Assembly (NCBI RefSeq): GCF_900187065.1
Contig: NZ_LT906483.1
Coordinates: forward strand, 1 to 64,000
Length of the DNA: 64,000 nucleotides
From: Mycolicibacterium thermoresistibile
GTDB lineage: Bacteria > Actinomycetota > Actinomycetes > Mycobacteriales > Mycobacteriaceae
Direction of reading: 5' to 3'
Positions 1 through 14,587 of the stretch are shown here, piece by piece. The position numbers were made by a program, and so were the translations under genes. Positions within the stretch are counted from its first letter, which is position 1. Each line of letters opens with the position of its first letter. Under the pieces are notes generated by a model. That model saw only the letters and a program-made list of their open reading frames with translations, ran no database searches and had not been told where the DNA came from.

Positions 1-1527
1 TTGACAGCTGACCCCGACGCACCATTCGTGGCCGTCTGGAACAGCGTCGTCGCCGAACTCAACGGTGAACTCGACAGCCCCGACTCCGGTGGTGATCCGA
101 ACCGGCAGCCGCTGACGCCGCAGCAGCGCGCCTGGCTGAAGCTCGTCGAACCCCTCGTGATCACCGAGGGGTTCGCGTTACTGTCGGTCCCCACCCCGTT
201 CGTCCAGAACGAGATCGAACGCCATCTGCGTGAACCGATCATCAACGCGCTCAGCCGCCGACTCGGCCAGCGCGTAGAACTCGGGGTGCGCATCGCCACC
301 CCGCCGCCCCAGCCGGCCGACGACCCGCTGGTCGACACCGCGCACCCACAGGTCACCGTCGAACCCCGGGGCGGCTCCCGGGTCGACCCGGACGACGTCG
401 ACGAGGACCGCGAAGCCCGGGCCAGCGCGGAGGCCGGGTGGCCCGGCCGCTACTTCGGCGACCGTCCGTCCAGCAGCACCGACGGTGACGCCAACGGCGC
501 CACCCTGAACCGGCGCTACACCTTCGAGACGTTCGTCATCGGCGCGTCGAACCGGTTCGCTCACGCGGCGACGCTGGCGATTGCCGAGGCGCCCGCGCGG
601 GCCTACAACCCGTTGTTCATCTGGGGTGAGTCCGGCCTCGGGAAGACGCATCTGCTGCACGCCGCCGGCAACTACGCGCAGCGGCTGTTCCCGGGGATGC
701 GGGTGAAGTACGTCTCCACCGAGGAGTTCACCAACGACTTCATCAACTCGCTGCGCGACGACCGCAAGGCGTCGTTCAAACGGAGTTACCGCGACATCGA
801 CATCCTGCTCATCGACGACATCCAGTTCATCGAGGGCAAGGAAGGCATCCAGGAAGAGTTCTTCCACACCTTCAACACGCTGCACAACGCGAACAAGCAG
901 ATCGTCATCTCCTCGGACCGCCCGCCCAAACAGCTGGCCACGCTGGAGGACCGGCTGCGCACCCGGTTCGAGTGGGGGCTGATCACCGATGTGCAGCCGC
1001 CGGAGCTGGAGACCCGGATCGCGATCCTGCGCAAGAAGGCGCAGATGGACCGGCTCGACGTGCCAGACGATGTGCTCGAGCTGATCGCCAGCGCGATCGA
1101 GCGCAACATCCGCGAGCTGGAGGGCGCGCTGATCCGGGTGACGGCGTTCGCGTCGCTCAACAAGACACCGATCGACCGGTCGCTGGCGGAGATCGTGCTG
1201 CGCGATCTCATCTCCGATGCCAGCACGATGCAGATCAGTGCCGCGGCCATCATGGCGGCCACCGCCGAGTACTTCGGCACCACCGTGGAGGAGTTGCGCG
1301 GCCCGGGCAAGACCCGCGCGTTGGCGCAGTCCCGCCAGATCGCCATGTATCTGTGCCGCGAGCTCACCGATCTGTCCCTGCCCCGGATCGGGCAGGCCTT
1401 CGACCGGGACCACACCACCGTGATGTACGCGGAGAAGAAGATCCGCGCCGAAATGGCCGAACGCCGTGAGGTCTTCGACCACGTGAAGGAACTCACCACC
1501 CGCATCCGCCAGCGCGCCAAGCGCTGA
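1..1527 (+). CDS. dnaA: Chromosomal replication initiator DnaA
   Basis: Binds DnaA boxes in oriC and opens the duplex to start replication. The 508-residue protein has the N-terminal helicase-loading domain (about 1-90), a low-complexity acidic linker (100-170), the AAA+ core with Walker A GESGLGKT at 209-216 and Walker B LLIDD near 269, and a C-terminal DnaA-box domain with the DHTTV signature near 470. It begins with TTG at the first base of the window, so its promoter is outside and a further upstream start cannot be excluded. Length and order before dnaN are as in other mycobacteria. Confidence 0.98.
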   Translation: MTADPDAPFVAVWNSVVAELNGELDSPDSGGDPNRQPLTPQQRAWLKLVEPLVITEGFALLSVPTPFVQNEIERHLREPIINALSRRLGQRVELGVRIATPPPQPADDPLVDTAHPQVTVEPRGGSRVDPDDVDEDREARASAEAGWPGRYFGDRPSSSTDGDANGATLNRRYTFETFVIGASNRFAHAATLAIAEAPARAYNPLFIWGESGLGKTHLLHAAGNYAQRLFPGMRVKYVSTEEFTNDFINSLRDDRKASFKRSYRDIDILLIDDIQFIEGKEGIQEEFFHTFNTLHNANKQIVISSDRPPKQLATLEDRLRTRFEWGLITDVQPPELETRIAILRKKAQMDRLDVPDDVLELIASAIERNIRELEGALIRVTAFASLNKTPIDRSLAEIVLRDLISDASTMQISAAAIMAATAEYFGTTVEELRGPGKTRALAQSRQIAMYLCRELTDLSLPRIGQAFDRDHTTVMYAEKKIRAEMAERREVFDHVKELTTRIRQRAKR

Positions 1528-2231
1528 CATCCGGTCACCGACCACGCCGGACGCGGTCCCCGCCGGCCCTGGCGGCCCGCCGGCTGCCAGCCCTGCCCTT
1601 GGGCCGGTGTGCGCCTGTCCGCCCGCCCGCACATCGGGCCCGGTGCGCTGCCGCAACTGGTTCTCCCGGCTCTCCGGTGCCTGCCGGCCGTGCCGTCACC
1701 GGGTCGCGGCGGCGCCCGGGCGGCCGGAACGGCCGGAAAACTTTCGTCACACCGGTGCCTTCTGTCACATCCCAAGCTGTGGATAGGCCTGTGTACAACT
1801 TGGGATCAACCGCGGGAGAAATGCCCAGCCGATCCACATCGGCGCCGCCGTCCACAACCCCCCACCGGCATGCCCATAGCCCTTCCCCAACTCACACACA
1901 AGCCGACACGCCGAACATGCAGCGGAGATTGCGGTTCATCCACAGAATTCACAGCCCCTAATACTGTGGCTCATATATCTACCTGGATTCTCCTCAGAAC
2001 ACAGGCGCTGGGGATGAGTGCTTCCACAGGCCTCCGTGCAGGCCCGATATCCTGCGAAAGCACCGGTTGTCGGCCCGTTCGATTAGCTTTCAGATTCGGA
2101 CGGAAAGCTCTACGGTGGTTCTGCGATTGCCGTCACCGCCCGGCCCCGCGCGCCGCGCGCAGCCCGGCCGGCTGTGGCCCGGAAGTCGCATTTGAGCGTG
2201 TTTGTGATGTTGATCGAAGGGACACGAGAAC
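1528..2231. other. oriC: Origin of replication oriC (dnaA-dnaN intergenic region)
   Basis: This 704-bp gene-free stretch between dnaA and dnaN is where mycobacterial oriC lies. DnaA-box-like 9-mers (consensus TTGTCCACA) are visible: CTGTGGATA at 1777-1785 and TGTGTACAA at 1790-1798 on the minus strand, and CGATCCACA (1830-1838), CCGTCCACA (1848-1856), TCATCCACA (1936-1944) and GCTTCCACA (2020-2028) on the plus strand. A locally AT-rich piece at about 1955-1985 is a candidate unwinding element. The dnaN promoter must lie in the last part. The boxes are degenerate, as is usual in mycobacteria. Confidence 0.9.
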
Positions 2232-3425
2232 GTGGCGACGACGACGGTTGGTCTCACCGATCTGAAGGTGCGCCTGGTGCGGGACGACTTCGCCGACGCA
2301 GTCGCGTGGGTGGCGCGCAGCCTGCCCAGCCGACCGACCGTACCGGTACTCGCCGGTGTGTTGCTGACCGGTTCCGATGACGGCCTGACCATCTCCAGCT
2401 TCGACTACGAGGTGTCCGCCGAGGTTCAGATTCCCGCCGAGATCGCCGCGCCCGGCACCGTTTTGGTCTCCGGGCGGTTGTTGTCCGAGATCACCAGGGC
2501 GCTGCCGAACAAACCTGTCGACCTCAGCGTCGAGGGCACCCGGGTGTCCCTCACCTGCGGCAGTGCCCGGTTCTCGCTGCCGACCATGGCCGTCGAGGAC
2601 TACCCCGCCCTGCCGGAGTTGCCGGCCGAGACCGGTTCGGTGCCCGCCGACCTGTTCGCCGAGGCGATCGGGCAGGTCGCGGTCGCGGCCGGACGGGACG
2701 ACACGCTGCCCATGCTCACCGGCATTCGGGTCGAAATCTCCGGTGACCGAATGGTTTTGGCGGCCACTGACCGGTTCCGGCTGGCGGTGCGGGAGCTGAC
2801 CTGGACCACGAAGACACCCGATGTGGAGGCCGCGGTGCTGGTGCCCGCCAAGACCCTCGCCGAGGCCGCCAAGACCGGATTGGACGGCAGCGAGGTCCAG
2901 CTCGCATTGGGCGCCGGACCGTCGGTCGGCCAGGACGGCCTGCTCGGGATCCGCAGCGAGGGCAAGCGCAGCACCACCCGGCTGCTGGACGCCGAGTTCC
3001 CGAAGTTCCGCCAGCTGCTGCCCACCGAACACACCGCGATGGCCACCATCGGCGTCGGTGAGCTCACCGAGGCGATCAAGCGGGTGGCGTTGGTGGCCGA
3101 CCGTGGCGCGCAGGTGCGGATGGAGTTCGCCGACGATGTGCTGCACCTGTCGGCCGGCGCCGACGACGTCGGCCGTGCCGAGGAGGATCTCCCGGTGTCG
3201 TTCTCGGGTGAGCCGTTGACGATCGCGTTCAACCCGGGTTACCTCACCGACGGGTTGGGAGCGTTGCATTCCGAGCGGGTGACGTTCGGCTTCACCACCC
3301 CCAGCAAGCCCGCCGTCCTGCGGCCGGCGACCGAGGCCGACGCGGCCCTCAACGGGAACGGACCCTTCCCGGCGGCGGAGACCGACTACGTCTATCTGCT
3401 GATGCCGGTGCGCTTGCCCGGCTGA
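2232..3425 (+). CDS. dnaN: DNA polymerase III sliding clamp, beta subunit
   Basis: Ring-shaped processivity clamp for DNA polymerase III. The 397-residue length and three repeated clamp folds match the family. The N-terminus has the typical [19 protein letters not shown] segment and the C-terminus ends with the conserved LLMPVRLPG, which forms part of the partner-binding pocket. The start is the GTG at 2232, preceded by a purine-rich GAAGG about 12 bases upstream. It follows oriC and precedes gnd with a 29-bp gap. Confidence 0.97.
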
Positions 3426-3454
3426 CCGGCCAGACGGCCAGGAATGAGGCGCAT

Positions 3455-4348
3455 ATGCAACTCGGGTTGGTCGGCCTGGGCAAGATGGGCTTCAACATGC
3501 GCGAACGGCTGCGTGCCGGTGGTCACGAGGTCATCGGTTACGACCCCCGTCCGGAGGTCACCGACGTCCCGTCGCCGGCCGCGCTGACCGACGCCTTGAC
3601 CGCCCCCCGGGTGGTGTGGGTGATGGTGCCGTCCGGGTCGGTCACCCACGACACCATCGTCGCCCTGGCCGATGTGCTCAGCCCCGGCGATCTGCTGATC
3701 GACGGTGGCAACTCCCGCTACACCGAGGATGCGAAACATCAGAAACTGTTGGGCGAGAACGGGATTTCGTTCATCGACGCCGGAGTATCCGGCGGGGTGT
3801 GGGGTCTCACCGACGGCTACGGCCTGATGGTCGGGGGCAGCGCCGACGATGTGGCGCGGGCGATGCCGATCTTCGACGCGCTGCGCCCACCGGGTCCCCG
3901 GGCCGACGGGTTCGTCCACGCCGGTCCCACCGGCGCCGGGCATTTCGCCAAGATGGTCCACAACGGTGTCGAGTACGCTCTGATGACCGCGTACGCCGAG
4001 GGTTACGAACTGCTCAGTGCCGCAGACCTGATCACAGATCCGCAAGCGGTCTACCAGGCCTGGACCAACGGCACCGTGGTGCGGTCCTGGCTGCAGCAGC
4101 TGCTGGCCAAGGCGCTCGAGGAGGATCCGGGATTCTCCCGGATCACCGGTTACACCGAGGACTCCGGGGAAGGACGGTGGACCGTCGAGGAGGCGATTCG
4201 ATTGCGGGTACCGGTACCGAGCATCGCGGCGTCGCTGTTCGCCCGGTTCTTGTCCCGCCAGGATGAGTCACCGACCATGAAAGCCGTCGCGGCCCTGCGT
4301 CAGCAGTTCGGCGGCCATGCGGTGAAACGAGTCAGCGAGTCGGGCTAG
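3455..4348 (+). CDS. gnd: 6-phosphogluconate dehydrogenase, short decarboxylating form
   Basis: Oxidative decarboxylation of 6-phosphogluconate to ribulose 5-phosphate. The protein is 297 residues, the short (YqeC/GntZ-like) form rather than the roughly 480-residue form. It shows the Rossmann [12 protein letters not shown] at the N-terminus, the substrate motif GVSGGVWG near 110 and the catalytic Lys region HFAKMVHNG near 165. Its TAG stop shares one base with the GTG start of recF. The position between dnaN and recF is seen in rapid-growing mycobacteria and many other actinobacteria but not in M. tuberculosis. Cofactor preference cannot be told from the sequence. Confidence 0.93.
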   Translation: MQLGLVGLGKMGFNMRERLRAGGHEVIGYDPRPEVTDVPSPAALTDALTAPRVVWVMVPSGSVTHDTIVALADVLSPGDLLIDGGNSRYTEDAKHQKLLGENGISFIDAGVSGGVWGLTDGYGLMVGGSADDVARAMPIFDALRPPGPRADGFVHAGPTGAGHFAKMVHNGVEYALMTAYAEGYELLSAADLITDPQAVYQAWTNGTVVRSWLQQLLAKALEEDPGFSRITGYTEDSGEGRWTVEEAIRLRVPVPSIAASLFARFLSRQDESPTMKAVAALRQQFGGHAVKRVSESG

Positions 4349-5523
4349 TGTACGTCCGCCACCTGTCGCTGACCGATTTCCGATCCTGGGCCCGGCTGGA
4401 TCTGGATCTCTCCCCGGGCCGCACCGTCTTCGTCGGGCCCAACGGGTACGGCAAAACGAACATCGTTGAGGCGCTCTGGTATTCGTCGACCCTCAACTCA
4501 CACCGGGTGGCCACCGACGCACCGCTGATCCGGTCCGGCGCGGACCGGGCGGTGGTGTCGACCATCGTCGTGAACGACGGGCGCGAGCTGGCCGTCGACC
4601 TGGACATCACCACCGGCCGGGCCAACAAGGCCCGGTTGAACCGCTCCCCGGTACGCAGCGCGCGGGAGATCCTCGGCGTTCTGCGCGCGGTGCTGTTCGC
4701 GCCGGAGGATCTCGCACTGGTGCGCGGCGAACCCGGGGAAAGGCGGCGCTATCTCGACGAATTGGCGACCACCCGGCGACCGTCGCTGGCGGCGGTCCGC
4801 GGCGACTACGACCGGGTGCTGCGGCAGCGAGCCGCGCTGCTGAAGACCGCGGGCACGGCCCGGCACCGCGGTGACCGCAGCGTGCTCGACACCCTGGACG
4901 TGTGGGACGGGCACCTGGCCGGCTTCGGCGCCCAGCTCGTCGCGGCCCGTATCGATCTGATCAACCACCTGGCCCCGGAGGTGGAGAAGGCGTATCAGAT
5001 GCTCGCTCCGTCGTCGCGGCCCGCGGCCATCCGGTACCGCAGTGGTGTGCAGGCCGTCGAGGAAGAGGCCGCGGCCGGCACCGTGAGTGCGGAATTCTTG
5101 GAAGCCGCCCTGCTCGACGCCCTGGCCCGGCGCCGCGACGCCGAACTGGATCGCGGGGTCTGCCTGGTCGGGCCCCATCGCGACGACCTCGAACTGCGGC
5201 TCGGCGACCAGGTCGCCAAAGGCTTTGCCAGCCATGGTGAATCGTGGTCGATGGCACTGTCGTTGCGGTTGGCGGCCTATGAGTTGTTGCGCAACGAAGG
5301 GCCCGGTGGTGACCCGGTGCTGCTGCTCGACGACGTGTTCGCCGAATTGGACACCGCCCGCCGGCAGGCCCTGGCCAATGTCGCGGCATCGGCCGAACAG
5401 GTGCTGGTCACCGCGGCGGTCCACGACGACGTGCCGGCGGACTGGGATGCCACCCGCATCGAGATCGACATGCGCGACGCGGACATCGGGCGGATCTCGG
5501 AGGTGAGGGAGGTGAGGACGTGA
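4348..5523 (+). CDS. recF: DNA replication and repair protein RecF
   Basis: SMC-like ATPase that helps load RecA at gaps. The 391-residue protein has Walker [10 protein letters not shown] at about 31-39, the conserved [18 protein letters not shown] region near 115-132, and Walker [13 protein letters not shown] near 325. Its GTG start overlaps the last base of the gnd stop, and its stop overlaps the GTG of the next gene (GTGA), so gnd, recF and the DUF721 gene are probably translationally coupled. Confidence 0.97.
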   Translation: MYVRHLSLTDFRSWARLDLDLSPGRTVFVGPNGYGKTNIVEALWYSSTLNSHRVATDAPLIRSGADRAVVSTIVVNDGRELAVDLDITTGRANKARLNRSPVRSAREILGVLRAVLFAPEDLALVRGEPGERRRYLDELATTRRPSLAAVRGDYDRVLRQRAALLKTAGTARHRGDRSVLDTLDVWDGHLAGFGAQLVAARIDLINHLAPEVEKAYQMLAPSSRPAAIRYRSGVQAVEEEAAAGTVSAEFLEAALLDALARRRDAELDRGVCLVGPHRDDLELRLGDQVAKGFASHGESWSMALSLRLAAYELLRNEGPGGDPVLLLDDVFAELDTARRQALANVAASAEQVLVTAAVHDDVPADWDATRIEIDMRDADIGRISEVREVRT

Positions 5524-6143
5524 CCGCCGAAGCCCCCGGCCCCGGCCCGGCGGATCCCCCTCCCGCCGACACCGACTCCGGGGAGCCCGACTTCGACAGC
5601 GCCGGTCCGCCGGCGCATCTGGCCGGACTGCGTGGGATGGACCTGGTGCGGCGCACCCTCGAGGAGGCCCGGGGTGCGGCCCGCCGGCAGGGCAAGGAGG
5701 TCGGCCGCGGATTGTCGTCGCCGGCCCGCCCGGCCCGCCGCTCGGGCGCCGGCCGGCGACGGACGTGGTCCGGGCCCGGACCGGACAGCCGCGACCCGCA
5801 ACCGCTCGCCGCGGCCGCCCGCGACCTGGCCCGCACCCGGGGCTGGACCGGCCGGGTGGCCGAGGCCTCGGTGTTCGGCTGCTGGCCGGAGGTGGTCGGT
5901 GAGCAGATCGCCGCACACGCCGCGCCGACCTCACTGCGCGACGGGGTGTTGACCATCTCGGCCGAGTCGACCGCCTGGGCCACCCAACTGCGGATGGTGC
6001 AGTCGCAGGTGCTGGCCAAGATCGCCGCCGCGGTCGGCGACGGTGTCGTCACCTCGCTGAAGATCGTGGGCCCGGTCGCACCGTCGTGGCGCAAGGGCCG
6101 CTACCACATCCCCGGCCGCGGACCCCGCGACACCTACGGCTGA
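5520..6143 (+). CDS. DUF721 / DciA-like protein (Rv0004 type)
   Basis: A 207-residue protein of the DUF721 (DciA) family, whose members help recruit or load the replicative helicase DnaB. The first 100 residues are Pro/Arg-rich and probably disordered; the conserved domain is at about 105-195, with the motifs [15 protein letters not shown] and [17 protein letters not shown]. The start is a GTG overlapping the recF stop by 4 bp. The place between recF and gyrB is the same as that of Rv0004 in M. tuberculosis. The helicase-loading role is established for other bacteria and inferred here. Confidence 0.92.
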   Translation: MTAEAPGPGPADPPPADTDSGEPDFDSAGPPAHLAGLRGMDLVRRTLEEARGAARRQGKEVGRGLSSPARPARRSGAGRRRTWSGPGPDSRDPQPLAAAARDLARTRGWTGRVAEASVFGCWPEVVGEQIAAHAAPTSLRDGVLTISAESTAWATQLRMVQSQVLAKIAAAVGDGVVTSLKIVGPVAPSWRKGRYHIPGRGPRDTYG

Positions 6144-6357
6144 CCGCACGCGCCGACGGGGCGTGTGGACCGGCTCGCGCTCCGTGTCCCGGGTGATGTC
6201 CCGGGTGCTCCCGCGGGTGATCGCCTCAAACGCGCGCCAACACCGTGAGCACCCGTTCCGAGGGTGAAGACGCACCCGATGCCGAGAAATTCCCTACACG
6301 GCGCAGATAGATGGGTCAAAACGCCGTCACAGAATGGGCCCAGATGCTGCGGAGCGG

Positions 6358-8463
<2,106 letters not shown>

Positions 8464-8502
8464 CGGGCCACGTCTCGCCACTGAGTTACGAACGAGGATT
8501 TC

Positions 8503-11013
<2,511 letters not shown>

Positions 11014-11031
11014 TGAGTGAGGAGCCGTTAG

Positions 11032-12000
11032 GTGAGTTCTCCGAAGGAACCGGGATATCCGCCTGCGGGTGAACGGACGCCGGGTGTCAACGGCTCCGGG
11101 CCGGCCGGTGACCGGACTCCGGGCACCGAGACCCGGGTGACCGAAGTCCCTCAGGGCGCGCATGCGGGCCAGTCCCGCGGCGCCGAACCCGCGGGCGCGG
11201 ACTCCCGGGCCGGCCATGAGGCCGGCGAGCCGCGGACCTGGCAGCGGGGTCCCGACCGGGGTCCGAGTGGTCCCCGGAGCCCGGAGGGCGCCCCGACGGC
11301 GGAGCATCCGCGCGGCGACGGCCCGCGGCCCACGGGCGCGGGAGCCGGTGCGGGCACCGGTGCCGGCGGCGGCGCGGTCGGGGAGGCCCGCGCCAACCGG
11401 TTCCCGTCGGCCCCCACCTCCGCCCCGGCATCGCCGGACGCCCGTCCCGACACCCGTCCCGACACCGGGGAGGCCCCGGGCCGTAGCGAGCCCGCGTACA
11501 CCAGCGAGCTGCCCGATCTGTCCGGTCCGGTGCCGCGTCCACCGCACCGCAAGACCGGTCCGGACCGGCCGGCCGGCGATCCGTCCCTCCGCAACGCGCC
11601 GACCACCCGCCTGCAGGTCGGGCACCGGCCGCGCGGGCCGGTGCGGGCCAGCATGCAGATCCGCCGGGTCGACCCGTGGAGCGTGCTGAAGGTGTCGTTG
11701 GTGCTCTCGGTGGTGTTGTTCTTCGTGTGGATGATCGCCGTGGCGTTCCTCTACCTGGTGCTCGGCGGCATGGGCGTGTGGAGCAAGCTCAACAGCAATG
11801 TGGGCGATCTGCTCACCAGCGCCAGCGGCACGACCGGCGGCGAGCTGGTGTCCAGCGGAACGATCTTCGGGGGTGCCGCGCTGATCGGTCTGGTCAACAT
11901 CGTGCTGCTCAGCGCGATGGCGACGATCGGGGCGTTCGTCTACAACCTGACCACCGATCTGGTCGGTGGGGTCGAGGTCACCCTCGCCGATCGGGACTGA
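11032..12000 (+). CDS. DUF3566 membrane protein (Rv0007 type)
   Basis: A 322-residue protein whose first 200 residues are disordered and rich in Gly, Pro, Arg, Thr and Ala. The C-terminal DUF3566 domain has two membrane segments (about 222-246 and 280-304) in the conserved context [19 protein letters not shown]. The start is GTG at 11032, 18 bp after gyrA. It sits between gyrA and tRNA-Ile, as in M. tuberculosis. No biochemical function can be stated; neighbouring small proteins (CwsA, CrgA) act in cell division and polarity. Confidence 0.9.
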   Translation: MSSPKEPGYPPAGERTPGVNGSGPAGDRTPGTETRVTEVPQGAHAGQSRGAEPAGADSRAGHEAGEPRTWQRGPDRGPSGPRSPEGAPTAEHPRGDGPRPTGAGAGAGTGAGGGAVGEARANRFPSAPTSAPASPDARPDTRPDTGEAPGRSEPAYTSELPDLSGPVPRPPHRKTGPDRPAGDPSLRNAPTTRLQVGHRPRGPVRASMQIRRVDPWSVLKVSLVLSVVLFFVWMIAVAFLYLVLGGMGVWSKLNSNVGDLLTSASGTTGGELVSSGTIFGGAALIGLVNIVLLSAMATIGAFVYNLTTDLVGGVEVTLADRD

Positions 12001-12075
12001 CGGAGCGGTGAGCGATCCGGTTTTGGGTCGGCGCGGCGAGTGCGGTAATCTCGTCGCTCGGCCGCAACTTTTACC

Positions 12076-12149
12076 GGGCCTATAGCTCAGGCGGTTAGAG
12101 CGCTTCGCTGATAACGAAGAGGTCGGAGGTTCGAGTCCTCCTAGGCCCA
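12076..12149 (+). tRNA. ileT: tRNA-Ile (GAT anticodon)
   Basis: A 74-nt cloverleaf. The acceptor GGGCCTA pairs with TAGGCCC and the discriminator is A. The D-arm has AGCTCAGGCGGTTAGAGCG, the anticodon loop CTGATAA carries GAT, and the T-arm has GGTTCGAGTCC. CCA is not encoded. It is the first of the tRNA-Ile/tRNA-Ala pair that follows gyrA in mycobacteria. Confidence 0.97.
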
Positions 12150-12191
12150 CGGATGCCGGTCCACCCGGCAGACCCGTCGGAAGGTTTCACC

Positions 12192-12296
12192 GTGAGACTG
12201 GTGTTGCTGATCACGGCAGCGGCCGTCGCGGTGCTGTTGTGGCGGTCGCGGCGCGGAGCCGAGGTCTGGCATGTCGCCCCCGATCAGCCGTCCTGA
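12192..12296 (+). CDS. DLW-39 family small membrane protein
   Basis: A 34-residue ORF between the two tRNA genes. The GTG start has a strong ribosome-binding sequence (GGAAGG at 12179-12184, 7 bases upstream). The protein is one hydrophobic helix (RLVLLITAAAVAVLLW) followed by RSRRGAEVWHVAPDQPS. Its size, position next to gyrA and tRNA-Ile, and the acidic-Val-Trp motif in place of DLW fit the actinobacterial DLW-39 family of unknown function. The family assignment rests on recall and synteny. Confidence 0.65.
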   Translation: MRLVLLITAAAVAVLLWRSRRGAEVWHVAPDQPS

Positions 12297-12302
12297 CATC
12301 GA

Positions 12303-12375
12303 GGGGCCTTAGCTCAGTTGGTAGAGCGCTGCCTTTGCAAGGCAGAAGTCAGGGGTTCGAATCCCCTAGGCTCCA
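12303..12375 (+). tRNA. alaT: tRNA-Ala (TGC anticodon)
   Basis: A 73-nt cloverleaf. The acceptor GGGGCCT pairs with AGGCTCC (one G-U) and the discriminator is A. The D-arm has TAGCTCAGTTGGTAGAGC, the anticodon stem-loop GCCTTTGCAAGGC carries TGC, and the T-arm is GGGGTTCGAATCCCC. CCA is not encoded. Confidence 0.97.
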
Positions 12376-12452
12376 CAACCTCTCCCCCATCCTCTCCGTG
12401 AGATCCCTCCGTGCGCGTCCGAGACCGGCCGCGTCCTCCGGATGACGGCCGT

Positions 12453-12896
12453 TCAGGGTTTCGGCTGCACGTCCACGCTCGGCGGCAGCGGCGACGGCTC
12501 CGGCCGCATCGACCGCCGCACGATCGTCACCGTGATCGCCCCGCCGACCAGCGTCACCGCGGCGATCGCGGCGACGATCAGGGGTTTGCGTCGCCGGCGG
12601 GCCTTCCGCGCGTCCTGCAGCGCCTGCGGCAGCCCTGAGACCACTTCCTGGGCGGCGGCCAACTCCAGCGCCAGCGCCTGTTGCGCGGCCGCCAGATCCC
12701 TGCCCAGCCGATCCGACACCCGGGCCCGCCGATACCGTCGTACGAGCCATGCCGACGACGACCGCGCCGACTGCACACCGATCCCGGCCAGACCGCGGCC
12801 CAGTTCCACCGGGCCGACCGCGGTGTACTTCAGTCCCCGCTCGAGCCGCTCCCGCGGCGTCACCCCGATATCCGACTTCGCAGCCCTCACGGCCAT
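12453..12896 (-). CDS. cwsA: Cell wall synthesis protein CwsA
   Basis: A 147-residue orthologue of Rv0008c, which binds CrgA and the polar protein Wag31 and supports division and polar peptidoglycan synthesis in mycobacteria. The protein has a charged N-terminal region beginning MAVRAAKSDIGVTPRERLERG, a helical Ala/Gln-rich segment (about 68-95) and one membrane helix near 104-125 (KPLIVAAIAAVTLVGGAITV), with a short Pro-rich tail. It is convergent with the tRNA genes and divergent from ppiA. Confidence 0.88.
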   Translation of the reverse strand: MAVRAAKSDIGVTPRERLERGLKYTAVGPVELGRGLAGIGVQSARSSSAWLVRRYRRARVSDRLGRDLAAAQQALALELAAAQEVVSGLPQALQDARKARRRRKPLIVAAIAAVTLVGGAITVTIVRRSMRPEPSPLPPSVDVQPKP

Positions 12897-13017
12897 CGCA
12901 TCCCCTCCTCCGCCGGTGTGTGCCCACCCAGCCTGCCATGTCGGTCGGCCGTCCGAGGACCGGTTGACGGGGGTGCCCGTGTGCGGACGCGAACCGGGAA
13001 TGGCAGACTAGCTCCCC

Positions 13018-13545
13018 GTGACGAGCCCTATTCAGACAGCCACCGCCACGCTGCACACCAATCGCGGCGACATCAAGATCGCGCTCTTCGGCAACCACGC
13101 GCCCAAGACCGTCGCCAACTTCGTCGGCCTGGCGCAGGGCACCCGCGACTACAGCACCCAGAACGCGTCCGGCAGCACCTCCGGCCCGTTCTACGACGGT
13201 GCGATCTTCCACCGGGTGATCCAGGGCTTCATGATCCAGGGCGGCGACCCGACCGGCACCGGCCGCGGCGGGCCGGGCTACCAGTTCGAGGACGAGTTCC
13301 ACCCCGAGCTGCAGTTCGACCGGCCGTACCTGCTGGCGATGGCCAACGCCGGCCCGGGCACCAACGGTTCGCAGTTCTTCATCACCGTCGACCAGACCCC
13401 GCACCTGAACCGGCGCCACACCATCTTCGGTGAAGTGGTGGACCCGGAGTCGCAGAAGGTCGTCGACGCGATCGCCGCGACCCCGACCGATCGCAACGAC
13501 CGGCCGACCGATCCGGTCGTCATCGAGTCGGTCACCATCTCCTGA
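13018..13545 (+). CDS. ppiA: Cyclophilin-type peptidyl-prolyl cis-trans isomerase
   Basis: Catalyses cis-trans isomerisation of prolyl bonds. The 175-residue protein is a single cytoplasmic cyclophilin domain, with [15 protein letters not shown] (catalytic Arg in FHRV), [16 protein letters not shown] and the Trp/His-containing substrate pocket replaced by [11 protein letters not shown]. No signal peptide is present. The start is GTG at 13018. It matches Rv0009 in size and position. Confidence 0.95.
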   Translation: MTSPIQTATATLHTNRGDIKIALFGNHAPKTVANFVGLAQGTRDYSTQNASGSTSGPFYDGAIFHRVIQGFMIQGGDPTGTGRGGPGYQFEDEFHPELQFDRPYLLAMANAGPGTNGSQFFITVDQTPHLNRRHTIFGEVVDPESQKVVDAIAATPTDRNDRPTDPVVIESVTIS

Positions 13546-13560
13546 CCACCGGCCCCAGCT

Positions 13561-13591
13561 GACCGCGCGGCCGTCGCCGGCCCGCGCGGTC
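13561..13591. terminator. GC-rich hairpin between convergent ppiA and PH-domain gene
   Basis: GACCGCGCGG (13561-13570) and CCGCGCGGTC (13582-13591) form a perfect 10-bp stem with an 11-base loop, located between two convergent stop codons. There is no T-tract, as is common for mycobacterial candidate terminators. It could serve both genes. Confidence 0.45.
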
Positions 13592-13604
13592 GGCCGCGGC
13601 TGCT

Positions 13605-14021
13605 TCAGGTCCGGGCGTATCCGGCCGCGGTGAGCGCGTCCAGCACGGTGAGCGGATCGGTCCCCAGATCCCAGCGGGTGAAGACCAGCAGGCGGTCGTC
13701 GTGGGTGTCGATCTCGAGGAGCTTCACCGTGCGGGCCAGCCGGCGGAACTCGGTGATCCGGATCAGCTTGATCGCGCTGCGCGGCACGACCTGCGTCCGC
13801 CACCACCCGCGGATGACCAGGCCGGCGTCGGAGATTGCCAGCTTCGGGCGGGCCCGCCAGGAGAGGATTGCAAACGCAATCAATCCGACGGAGGCAAGCC
13901 CGATGAGAAGCCGTCCGGGCAGATCTGTGACAGCTGTCACAGCAGTGGTAGCCAAAAATAGCCCGAGTAGGCCAATCACAGCGATGCTGCCGGTCGTTGG
14001 CCCCCACTGAGTTTGCTGCAT
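13605..14021 (-). CDS. PH-domain membrane protein (Rv0010c type)
   Basis: A 138-residue protein with two adjacent membrane helices (about 12-33 and 38-54) followed by a small bacterial PH-like domain (KLAISDAGLVIRGWWRTQVVPRSAI onward). Position between ppiA and crgA and the topology match Rv0010c. No function is known. The start is the ATG at 14021, immediately followed upstream by two DnaA-box-like sequences. A perfect 18-bp palindrome (13925-13942) lies inside the coding sequence. Confidence 0.85.
   Translation of the reverse strand: MQQTQWGPTTGSIAVIGLLGLFLATTAVTAVTDLPGRLLIGLASVGLIAFAILSWRARPKLAISDAGLVIRGWWRTQVVPRSAIKLIRITEFRRLARTVKLLEIDTHDDRLLVFTRWDLGTDPLTVLDALTAAGYART
13925..13942. repeat. 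Perfect 18-bp palindrome inside the Rv0010c-type gene
   Basis: CTGTGACAGCTGTCACAG is its own reverse complement. It lies 80-97 bp into the minus-strand gene and encodes part of TTAVTAVT. It resembles a dimeric regulator site (TGTGA-N6-TCACA, the CRP pattern). Whether it binds anything is not known. Confidence 0.5.
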
Positions 14022-14024
14022 GAG

Positions 14025-14065
14025 TTATCTACAGCCCTCTACCCGGGCCGATGTGGTTATCCACA
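14025..14065 (+). promoter_or_regulatory. Two DnaA-box-like 9-mers in the crgA upstream/downstream gap
   Basis: TTATCTACA at 14025-14033 and TTATCCACA at 14057-14065 lie on the same strand, 32 bp apart, in the 155-bp gap between the PH-domain gene start and the crgA stop. The second is an exact match to the classical DnaA box, better than any box I see inside oriC. Confidence 0.5.
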
Positions 14066-14087
14066 GGCGCTATCCCCAATGGGGATG

Positions 14088-14105
14088 AATCACATCGGTG
14101 TGATT
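14088..14105. promoter_or_regulatory. Imperfect palindrome, candidate operator
   Basis: AATCACATCGGTGTGATT is an 18-bp inverted repeat with one mismatched symmetric pair (AATCACA-TCGG-TGTGATT). It lies 23 bp beyond the second DnaA-box-like site, upstream of the minus-strand PH-domain gene and downstream of crgA. The regulator is unknown. Confidence 0.4.
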
Positions 14106-14176
14106 GTTCGGTGGCTCGTTGCTGAGAACAGCGACCCTCGACACCCAACATGAATTCATTCCCCGCCGCGACCGGG

Positions 14177-14458
14177 TCAGCGCCACCGCATGGTGAGCAA
14201 CAGACCGGTGATCATGAAGGCAAACGCGATCGCGTAGTTCCACGGACCCAGGTCGGCCATCCACATCAGCACCGACGGGGTCTCCCGCCCCGACGCGGCC
14301 AACTGGAACACCAACAGCCACAACAGGCCGAACAACATCAGGCTCACGAAAAAGACGACGAACCAGACGCTGGACGGCCCGGCCTTCACCTTCACCGGGG
14401 TCCTGCTCACCGGGCCGGCGGTGAAATCGTTCTTCTTACGGACCTTCGACTTGGGCAT
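14177..14458 (-). CDS. crgA: Cell division protein CrgA
   Basis: A 93-residue integral membrane protein of the divisome, which binds FtsZ, FtsQ, FtsI and CwsA in mycobacteria. It begins [12 protein letters not shown], a conserved cytoplasmic start, and has two membrane helices (about 30-52 and 66-87). The conserved loop [14 protein letters not shown] lies between them. The family length is about 93. It is divergent from the DUF881 gene with a 129-bp shared promoter region. Confidence 0.95.
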   Translation of the reverse strand: MPKSKVRKKNDFTAGPVSRTPVKVKAGPSSVWFVVFFVSLMLFGLLWLLVFQLAASGRETPSVLMWMADLGPWNYAIAFAFMITGLLLTMRWR

Positions 14459-14587
14459 GAGGTACCTTCACGGACGGTCGGTGCCGCACTGTTGCCGGTG
14501 TTGCCGGGCAACCGTTCGATGCGACGATGATGACGTTGATGAATGCATCACGAGCCTAACGTAGGTGCCGCGGCCGGAGGGGAGACG

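Noticed and set aside
3455..4348. gnd between dnaN and recF as an unusual insertion
   Set aside because: This order is common in rapid-growing mycobacteria and other actinobacteria, so it is not novel.
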